This document shows, piece after piece, positions 48,902 through 60,200 of a stretch of DNA of 64,000 nt. The notes under the pieces are model-generated. The model did no database searches, was not told the origin of the DNA, and saw only the letters and a program-made list of their open reading frames with translations. The stretch's first letter is position 1, and every line of letters begins with the position of its first letter. Position numbers and translations under genes: made by a program. The stretch is from Antedon mediterranea (taxonomy: Eukaryota; Echinodermata; Crinoidea; Comatulida; Antedonidae). The DNA lies in the NCBI RefSeq assembly GCF_964355755.1, contig NC_092677.1, positions 2,425,001 to 2,489,000 on the forward strand, in the 5' to 3' direction.

Positions 48902-51870
48902 TATTAAGACAGTACTTTAATTATTGATCATGTAAAACAATGATATTAGTTTTAGTTTAAAAAAATGTAAATACTGTTTAACAATTTGTAAATTTTTGAG
49001 TTAAAGTAAAGTAGATGTATTTACAGAAATGGTTATTTAAATGTAGTGTATTAGTGTCAGGCAAAACACTAGAATATATTATGTTGTGTAAATGTACAGA
49101 TGAATAATAAACAATAATGTTGCTAAATATTTCCAATGATTGCTTTATTATTGTCAATTGTGATTTATTTTTTTAAAGAGGGTTACACCCAGCCAGCGTG
49201 AGCTGATTATATGGGGCTCAACAAGACAAGATGACAAACAATGATTTATTTATATTCATTCTTTGTTATGTATTTTAAACATGAATAAATAAATGACAAA
49301 TAAACACAAATGTAAAATCTATACCACAACTCGGCTTACCAGTCGGACATCTCGGAGTCCAGTCTATCCCCAAAAACATCTCAATTTATTAAACCTACAG
49401 TGAAAAATATAGAAATATATTCACAGTATAACAGATGTATAATAAAAGTGACACACATATCGACCACCATACGTTACCGCCAACCGCCAACAAGTAAAGC
49501 CAGCCTAAGCCGCCCCAACCCTCATCCTACTCTTGTTTGACGGCCGCCGTACTTTGCCCAACATGCATGCCCCTACTAGACAATATGGTCAGAAAAAAGA
49601 TGATGGCGAGTTAATTATTAATATGATGTGTTCCTCATCAAACCGGTAGCCAAAATAATCAAAGACACCATAAGGAGAGATCACGCGTTAAAAAAAACAC
49701 AATTTGTATATGCCTTTATGAGATTTAAGCCAACTAAATACGCTTAAAAAAAGTTACCACGCACGAACTTGAGGATCCATCATTAAGTATGAACTTCGAA
49801 GATGAAAAAGAGGCCTAGCGAATCTCCAGTTATTAAATAAATCTACTTATGCTTACACACGACTTGACTTATATGTTAGTTCTTAAGAACCATGGTATGT
49901 TTTAAGTGGCATATTTAGTTAAAAAACGATATATTACTCACTTTTTTAAGATTTGTACAAGATTTGATTGATGACTGATGCTTACTCAATTTAACTTCAC
50001 ATTCAAAATGGCGTTTTTTCAAACATTCTAGAGATTTGATTGGTCGAAAGTGTAACGTTGAATTTTGACTAGTCACATGACGATTACGGAGCATGCGCGT
50101 CCGTTATTCAATAATTTTATTTTTTTTCAGTTTTATTAATTATGCAGTATAGCTTATAGTTTTATCATGAACAATATTTTAAATTTAAACATTTAATCAT
50201 AGAAAAAAATGTCATAAAATACAAAAATAGTAAAAGGCTCCAATATAAAATGACCTTTGACCTACGATGCTTAAATTCTGCAACGTCTGACCGGCTCGAT
50301 TGCATCGGCTAACACGGCGAAGCATACAGATATAGAGATTAATAATATCTATGGGCAAAGTAAAGCATACGTCTACAACACGTCATCAACGATATTCTCT
50401 TTCATATTGAACTATATTATATTCTTTAGTTTTTACATTTATAAGTAGGCCTTTAGTATTGCTACTTTACTCACAAAAATACTGTAACTCTAAACATCCG
50501 ATAAGATCATTGCAATGGCTACTGAAAGGCTACTCAGCCTTCTCACCAAACAGCATCATACAGGTGGATAAAATAATATTCAAATTAGATGCGCATAACG
50601 GCGACGCGTGAGCACTTTAAATTTTATAGTAAACATCAAAAGATATAAATTCAAATGTATTCAATATATTTAAATAGCCAGAGGCAATTTCCCTTGTGAT
50701 CTGTACATTATACATACTTATTCAGATTGAAGTTGATAAAACATTGAAAAAATATTCACAGCATTTTGTTTATTAAAACATTGTCGTGACACTAACAGGG
50801 ACTGAATAATTATGTTCTTATATTTTGTATATCTAAGGCCACATTAAAAAAAAATAACAAATACATTCAAATAATACTCCAAAATCGATCGAAATGCTTC
50901 ATTATTAATCATGTTAGTCATATTATACAAATGTTATGTTTCTTCTTCTAAAGATACATTTTATGTGACTGAAACGAAATATTTCTCTGTTATGCGAAAT
51001 TTATTGACATATAAGTTACCGTAAGCAATCTCAATCCGTTTATTGATCTTTATGTCGTAAAAAATATACATTAGACCATTGTCCTCTCGTTTCAATATCT
51101 TCTCAGCTTGTTGAATAATATGCTAACCGTAATCTAAATAAATTGCCATGATGGAATCAAATGTGGAATTATGTCAATTTAGTAACCAATAAAACGCAAA
51201 TACCGCGGTATCAAACGTAATTTACCATGATAAATAAAACGCTAATCTACTTAAAATGTAATCTATTGAATACTGTATTAATTTTAATTTTGGAACATGA
51301 AGACAAATTGTGATATCAGCGTTACGTAATAATTTACATAATCTAATAATTTGCATAAATATAGTTTCTAATTTTAGTTTAAGTCCAGAATGTTGTAAAT
51401 GTCTTGTGTTTCATAAACTTTTAGACTTGAGAAAATACCAACAGAACACTTCACAAAACTTTCACGCCAGAATGGGTGGAAAGCGCGGGCGAGGACAAAG
51501 ACGATCAATGTAACGGGTTTTACTTGTTTTAGACAGGGTGTTCCCCAACATGGGATTCAGCCAAAATATTTACCCCACGATCCTGGACACGGAAATATAA
51601 GACTTTATAGGATTCATAACAAGAAATTTGTAATTTTTTATCATGTAACTGTTGGATAGACATATCAAAATTATGCTACTGCAGTTGGTACATTTTTACT
51701 GCAGTATATGTTTTAGTTTGTTTCAATGTAGAAGTTCATAAAGCACTGCAATAAACAGTGTGTATGATTACCTTAAAAAAGCTTACTAAATAATTGCATA
51801 GATAGAGCATGGACGAAAAATGAAGTTACTGCAGTAGTTAAGTTTAAAACACAAGAAGTAAGAAAAAAAA
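48902..51870. other. Convergent intergenic region, BBS2 to APP
   Basis: I see no coding exon here. A moderately GC-rich block at about 49,470-49,570 is not recognised. The rest is A/T-rich unique-looking sequence. Confidence 0.45.
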
Positions 51871-51898
51871 CCCTGACAATTCTTGAGGGAAAACAGGC

Positions 51899-51904
51899 TT
51901 TATT
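51899..51904 (-). terminator. Candidate APP polyadenylation signal
   Basis: TTTATT on + is AATAAA on the minus strand. It lies 2.4 kb past the APP stop codon. If used, the 3' UTR would cover the ATTCAT-rich tract. Nearer hexamers are also possible. Confidence 0.25.
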
Positions 51905-52110
51905 GACACATTTGCACAGGTTGGGGTTATTTCTTATTTTCACAATTCAATTATCTATTAAAATAATAAAATAACAGCAAAAAAAAATGTTAAACAATCT
52001 AGTAGTATAGTTGACTGCATAGCTTATAAAAGAAAACAGGCGTTAGATCTTACAAAAGGAGACATTTAAATAACATGCTACAGAATATAACAACAAGAAT
52101 CAGGTATAAA

Positions 52111-52246
52111 TTAAGCTCTGTCTACAATATTTGACCAAAAAAAAGTGATGTGCCTATATATGGACATGATGATATCATATCACTACCATATTTGGGTATA
52201 TCACTTTTTGTTGTCAAACTAGTTTGATAGTGTAGACAGAGCTTAA
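52111..52246. mobile_element. TTAA-flanked MITE between BBS2 and APP
   Basis: Both ends read TTAAGCTCTGTCTACA (the right end in complement), with TTAA at 52111-52114 and 52243-52246. Same family as 41,372-41,534. Confidence 0.75.
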
Positions 52247-52843
52247 AACGATCTATTTAATAATACACAAACCTAAGTTATATAAAAATATGTAAAATAA
52301 AGACAGAGATTGACATTATTTGGATAATTGCTATTTCTGTTGTGTTTTTCACATAAAAAATCAAAGACGGTCATGCGTGTCCTTCCGATTGAAATAATGT
52401 TGAATGTACACATGAAAACATAAATAAGTCAATTTATGTTGTACATTATGTATCATGTGCCAAAGTCATAAATAATGTTTTCAGTTTAAAAACAATTGTC
52501 CTTGATTTTTTTTAAATACTGTAAAGCATATTTGTCAAAGTCTGGAGGAAAAATCCATCTATTGTCGAAACATTTTAAAAGAAAAACAAATGAAAAAACG
52601 ATAATTAATTGAATATGTTGGAATGTACTACATACTAGACTATTGTAAAATACTAAATCTGCTGATACAAGTGTCATTCTTTACATTGTTGCGCCTTTAA
52701 GACCAGCTTTATAAATTAAAACCCTTTGTTTTTAAATATTTACACTGACAGAGCGAGTTTACAATACACTGTACTCTACGAAACAACCACCACAAAGTCC
52801 ATCATATCTTACAAATTAAAAATGTTTTGAATCAATCAAAATA

Positions 52844-53260
52844 GAATATTCATATAAAATAAGAGAATAAAAATGAATATTCATGATACTTCAATAAACA
52901 TGAATATTCATACCAGATTCAAAATTAATATTCATGGTACTAAATCGAAATTAAAATTCATGATACTTCAATAAACATGAATATTCATGATACTAGAATA
53001 CAAATTAATATTCATGATACTTCAATAAACATGAATATTCATGATACTAGAATACAAATTAATATTCACGATACAAGAATAAATATGAATATTCATGATA
53101 CTAAACAATATTCAACTTATTGATTAAAATTTATTTTCATTAAAGGTGACAAATATTGTATGCAAAGCCATCATTATGGCACAAAAAAAACAATAAAATG
53201 AATGATGAAAATCATGAATATTCAATATCTTCACCACATATAACATGAATATTCATAAAT
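52844..53260. repeat. GAATATTCA-rich tandem repeat in probable APP 3' UTR
   Basis: Tandem units of about 53 bp contain GATACTTCAATAAACATG and the palindrome GAATATTCA. The same palindrome recurs more sparsely up to the APP stop codon, with eleven exact copies from 52,844 to 54,300. Confidence 0.8.
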
Positions 53261-54299
53261 GTAATTAAGTATGCATTATTCACATTTGGATAAACCAACG
53301 AATAAAGACATTCTTGACCATAAGACATCTAAAAAGTATCACATTTTAAACTACTTATATTATTCTCTCTTCTTTTATACACAGTTGACCTTTGACCGAA
53401 TACAGTATTCTGCATTCATTACTTTCCATACATAAAAATGAGTTCTGTTTCGTTACATAGAATATTACAGGTGACCACAGTCAATAGATACTAGTTTACC
53501 ACTTGTCACAAAATGGAATAAATATGCAAATTACAGTACACTTTGACACGAGCAGTCATGAATATCCATTAATTCTACATCGATGTAATCAATCGTATGA
53601 GTAAAGAATGATTATTTATCTATTTCATAGGTAAATTGACAATTACACATTAAAAAGTTTACTTGTGAAGTCATTAAAATTTTTTGAATACAAATGTGCT
53701 GGTTAAATTATTCATGAATATTATTATTATTCATGAATATTTAATTATCTATGAATATGCATTAAAATCTTATTTAACATCAAATATTGGAAACAGGTAC
53801 ATTCTACATGTTTGACTTAAATATGAAAATGATGATACAAACATTGATGGGATAACTATAAATGATGTCATTCAATGTTCCTCCTACAGTATATGTAAAT
53901 ATGCATAAGATATCAGCCAATGGGAATTCCAATGAATTCATGAATATTCAAAAGATGTCCATATTTAGGTTAATTATTCATGAATTAAACAAATACATGA
54001 ATATTCATTTCATGACTTCAATATTTAAAATGAATAGCTAAGCCACATTAATCACATGAATATGTATGAGCTATAAGCCAATTAAAAATCATCCCACCAT
54101 TTAGTGTACATTGTATAGTCACAACAGATTGTCATGCATATATTGAACAATTTCTACATATTTCTTAACATTTATACATGGTTTTTGTGTTTCCTTAAAT
54201 AAATTATTTTCTGTCCTTTTGAAATCTTTATAGCTACAAGTGATAACATGAAATTGAATATTGATGAGGTGGCCTTAATATCTTATGAATATTCATCAT

Positions 54300-57200
54300 T
54301 TATTTATCCACCTCAAAATACTTGTATGTGGGGTTTTCATATCCGTTACTCTGCATCATTGCAATGTGTTTTTGTTCCAAGGTCATGTTGGGGTCAATCT
54401 CAACAAATCCCTGATTGATTGGCACGCGACGTGATTTATGACGGATGATAAGTCCGGCTGCTCCAATCACCATGATGATTGCAATGATTCCGCATGCTAG
54501 ACCAAGTGCTACTACTGGAGCTCCAAACTTTGATTTTGTACCCACTCTTGTGGTCTATGAAAAAACAAATCAATTATGTAAACACAATACATACAGGTCA
54601 CATTTCACTTTAGAATTTGAAAAATTTAGCTATGATACTTTGCAGTCTTTTTCAACGCAATAGTATTTAACATAGTAAGCCTATTTTATTTATTTTAAGA
54701 CCTTTTTTTTACTGGATTGTTCTGTTTCATTGTTATTGGCCCATGAATGTGCACATTTTTTTGCTTAATTTTTTAGGGGTGGAGTTGTGGATAATATGAT
54801 AGGAAACCGATCACAGACTCTTTGGTTCAAATTTTTTATGACAATACAACTCCAATCTCAAAGATCCGTTATACTGTAAATCTCTGTCTACACTATCAAA
54901 CTATCAAAGTGTGATGTGTCCAAATTTGGAAGTGATATGTCATCGTGTCCATATATGGGCACATCACATTTTTTTGTCACATAAAGTTTGATAGTGTAGA
55001 CAGAGCTTCAGAACTTGTTTTTGTAGAGCATATTGGGTGTACGATTGTCTTGTCAATGGATTGACACCTGTATAATTATCACGACAGTGGAAAACAATTC
55101 CCTATTGATAGTCCTTACTAATTTGCAGTAAATAAAATAATAACAAATTACCGTTGTATCGTGGAAAGCTGGTGCTAACTTTCCACTTGGTTTTTGCGGT
55201 CGTTTTATCAGTTGAGACTGAAATTCTTTTATAATGGTTTTCCCTGGTAGTTTCTTAATGGCTGTGAATTACAAAAACAATGCCGTAATTAGTATAATTT
55301 CCTAGAAAGTATAATAAAAATGAGAAAAAATAAAAAGACACATAGTAGAGAAAAATCCATTACAGGAATTCAAGCACTGTTGTACATTATATGCTGATAA
55401 TACTTGCAAATCCAAAACACTTAATGTTGAAAAATAGCACATAAACCTGCCACATTGTACAAGATGGATCGCGTCGGAATCACTCCTGACAGCTTGAGGA
55501 CAACCAATATGAATTCTCAGCGTTTCTCATCTCTCTCCTCAAGGGCCTACTCATTTCAATATTTTATTTATTTCACAAATTATCATAACAGTTTGAAAAA
55601 GGTATATATTGGAACTTGGCTGTTTATTAATATTTTTTCAAGACACAATTGCTTCCAATCACATAAAATGAGCTAGATACTGAACTAAAACAATAATTGT
55701 TACACATTTTAATACTATGAGGGTTTGGTAGTGGTAATGTTTTCTTTATAAAAATTAACCAGTACACACTGAATACATTTATTTTGTAACATTGTAAATT
55801 GCATTAATGGACCATGTCACAATGATTGTAGTAACTACATTTTGTTTACTCTTTAACCTTGTTTGTGTAATTATTTATTATTTAGCAAGCTGTTTTTCTT
55901 GGCAATCATACACACTGTTTATTACAATGACTCCTCATCTACATTGTAACAAACTAAAATCATACATTATATTTCATTAAAATGAAATTTAAAATAAAAA
56001 TAAAATATCAATACATTGTATACTAAGATCACTGAAATTAAGCAACGTTGGGCCCGGTTAGAGCATGGATGGGAGACCATCTGGAAGTATTAGGTGCTGT
56101 ACTGTATATGGGGGTCCCATTAGGCATTTGATACCAGCACTGCTGACTCTTATAGCAGCCCCTGCATCTATTATCTGCCTCAGACATATTGGCTTATGCC
56201 TCTCCTCTGGTTAAGGTGGGCACTAGATGAGAGAAGCCCTTGGTCAATGATAGGACCAATCCAGCTTTAAACAGTCCGGGCTAAGTTTCATCCATCATCC
56301 ATATGAATGTAATACTCACTGACATTGCCGTTCACGACATAAGTTTGCCATAAAAAAATAATAAAAGAAACAGTAATGCTTAAGACATTACCAATACTTA
56401 CATTGTGTTTTAAGTGGTTTGGTTGGGGCTGGGTCAGGTTGCAATAACTTTGTCGTCGCTTCTGATTGAACAATTTCAGATTTTGATGCCGTAACTTTTT
56501 CAATTATTAAGTCTGGATTAATCTCTGGTGGTCTTTGGTCCAGGTACTGTGGTGGGACTGGTTCAACTTGTAGGAGAGGTCGGATGTGTTCTGTGTCATC
56601 TCTCACCAATGAATCTAAATAATAAATAAATTGTGTTTAATCACTTACATAAATGCTTATATTAAATATTTTATCTTTTAAATAACAACATTATTAAAAA
56701 AATGTCCATACCAATATCGCCCTTTATTGAGGCATACACATCAGGTTTTTTTCTTATCATATCAATAGCATTCTCCAATGAAGAGTCCATCTGCTTCATC
56801 TGCGTTAACAACAGAGGGCGCTTTTCATCAGCCATAGATGGATCGACGTCTTGCAGATGTTGGTAGTGGTTTAGTATATGTTCTCTATGTTTCTTGATGG
56901 CTTTTACAAATCTTTGTAATGTCTGAAGAACTGCATCAGACTGCGAAACAAAAAAATATATATAATGAATACAGTATAAATGTTACCAATATGGTCAAAC
57001 CCTATTCAGGACACACTCTATTAGGGGACACTATGTCCGGTCTCGAAGGTGTCTCCTTAATAGTAGGGGTTCTACTGGGTTTTCAGGTAAAATATAACTA
57101 TAATTGTAATTGCCAAATACTTACGGGTTTAAACTGTTTGTCTGTGTTTGCTCCATAAATGTGAGAACTACTGTTTGTACTATCACACAAAAATCTTTTA

Positions 57201-60200
57201 AAGCATTCCTTTTTGCGATATTTTAGCTTTTGGCTTATATCATCCAGAAGTTTCTGTTCCTGTTAAAACTCTTAATGGTTAAGTTGAAATAATGAATATA
57301 TTGATTATACCTTTGGTGTTTTATCAGTCAACAGAGCTGTCAACTTCTTATACATCTTATTGCGTCTGTCCGTCAGTAGTCCACTAACTCTGTCTTCGTG
57401 TACAGTACGTAGGCCTTTACGTTCAGATTCAGCCTCCACTTCTAAGGCATTCACTGTCTTCTGGAATTGCTGGCAACAAAAAATGTATCATTTTGAAATT
57501 ATTTTGTACATTTTTATCAGATTTGCATTATTTTATTTGATAAAATTTTTTTAATTGTTACGTTAACAACTGAGGTATATATGAAACTCCTCTTGCAACA
57601 ATTTCAATTCGCAACTACTTGAACTCGCAACTAATTCAACTCGCAACTACTTAAACTCGCAACTAATTCAACTCGCAACTAATTCAACTAGCAATTAATT
57701 CAACTCGCAACTACTTTAACTCGCAACTAACCTCTCTCATGGACTGCTTCATCTTCTCAGCAGCTTTTGGATCTTTCTTCATCATCGTTTCGTAACTTTT
57801 CTCTGCAGACTGCCAATCTTTCATGACCTTTGACATCTTATCCTCTTCCTTTTTGATTATGCGTTCTCGTGCTTCAATAAACTGCTCATGTTCGTCACCT
57901 GTGTTGTCAAACTTCTCTTGGAAGTACGGGTCTTTTGTGATTGCTTGCTTCGTTGTTACAGTTACAGCTAAAAAACAAACAGTTTCATTAAAAATATATT
58001 GTCCCCTAAAAACTATTTTTCCCCTACATTTTTTGTATTAGTACATAGATCGTTTTAAGCTCTGTCTACAAAACAACAAGTGATATACTCAAATATGGTC
58101 CATTGACCATGCTTGTACAATTATTTAGCACTAAGCATTTTCTGGGTAATCACAGTAACTGCCTTATCATAGATTTAGATAGGAAAAAGTAACTGTCGTA
58201 GAATAATTTTGACGTGATCCTTTACTATATTACTGTACTCAATGGAAGATAATTATGCTATTAAGACAAAATAATATATGTATACAATGATAATTTATAC
58301 TACCTATTTTTACAACTATCATTCATTACGTTTTTGTCATAAGACAGATCGCGTTTAGTATATTACCGTTCATCTAACAAACTAAAAGATTTTTAATATC
58401 GGATCTGATGATAGATCGCTGATGAAATTTCTAGCAATATGAATAAATTGTAGTCATGAATAAGAATATTAGAGTTGAAGGGGTCATACGTTCAAGGGGT
58501 AATCTAAAGATGTAGCACATAGTATGATGGGTAATTATAAAGAATTATGGGTAATTATCAAGAATTCTGGGCAATTATTATAATATCAAGCATTCTTGGT
58601 AATTGTCAGGTATTCTGGGTAAATATTGGGTTGTTGTAATGTAACAATAAAAAGATAAAAATTATTACAGATTTTAAGATTTTTTTTGGTGTAAAATTGA
58701 AATAAATAGCATTACAAGCGTCCAAATATTTATTATATATAGGAAAAGTTTCAAGTTTTTAGAGTTATCAATAGAAGGTGGATTATCTCACATGAAATAG
58801 CAAGGAAAGAATTTGTTAATGCCTAATACAAATGACAAAAGCAAAATTACACCTCTAAGCATAACACAACCTATCCTAGTAAAAGAGGTACCCCAAGGCT
58901 GCCGATAAATGCTAAACACATCCAAGCTTCATGTGATATAACACGAGTAGCCTAAAGCCAATACATTTTAGAAAACCTTATTCCCAGGCCTGGTGTCACA
59001 ACGCATCAAACTTCTACAGTTGTAGGAGGGGCAGTTGAAAGCTGCATAAACAACTATATACATAATTGATCATAATCTCCATACTAATCAATGCATTTCA
59101 CAGCTCTGCACCTTGCATGAAAGATTGTAGTAGATTGCTAAGGTTACATTTCCTAGCTTCATTATGTTTTTTCACGTTGTTCATTATGTTGGTTCACGTT
59201 GTACATTATGTTGGTTCACGTTGTTCATTATGTTGGTTCACGTTGTACATTATGTTGGTTCACGTTGTACATTATGTTGGTTCACGTTGTACATTATGTT
59301 GGTTCACGTTGTACATTATGTTGGTTCACGTTGTACATTATGTTGGTTCACGTTGTACATTATGTTGGTTCACGTTGTACATTATGTTGGTTCACGTTGT
59401 ACATTATGTTGGTTCACGTTGTACATTATGTTGGTTCACGTTGTACATTATGTTGGTACATGTTGACTTCTTGCATATTAATCAGCATAAACTGTATTAA
59501 ATTCTAAATTCATAATCCATTGCTGACATAAATAGAAAGATGTATTGTCCCCCAAAATCATGAAAAATGGAGATTAATTAAATCAGACTTTGAATTGGGT
59601 TATTTTGTAGTTTTAATAAAATTAATCACTTCTGTAGAAAGAAAAATGAAAAAAAAAACAACATTTTTTTTTCACTTATAAAATGACATAATGGTTAAAT
59701 TGAACCAAAAATCTATTGGTAGCCAGCAAATTTGACTATTTTCTTTGCTTTAAATTACATTTTTTCAGGTAAATAACATTTCTTTAGATTGGTAAAAGTG
59801 GTTAACTATTATGTTACATTAAAATGGCATATTAAAAAAAAAAATTCAGGGGGACAACACACAATACTATTTTATTTTGTGTTATAAACATTTTACTGAT
59901 TTTATTCTATCTTTATATTAAGTTGCCATGAGAAAAACCAATTTCAAATCTTTAATTGAATTATTTGACAATAAAGTTTTCTGTATCTTTCAATTGTACA
60001 GGTGTGTATACTTGCTTCTTCAAATTCAAAGTGAATTAAAATAAACCATTACATAAGTTGATACATTGATAATCATAAATAACTCATTAATTAATGTTTT
60101 AATACAATGCACACTTCATTCAAAAGAGAATCTACACTTGAATTTAAATTCAGTATAAAGCGCAAAAAAACAAAGAAGATCAAACATGCCGACAGTGAGA

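Noticed and set aside
55440-55680. Possible extra APP exon (open frame 55455-55676 on +, and its complement)
   Set aside because: Flanking APP exons join in phase without it, and the minus-strand reading contains a stop and no APP similarity.
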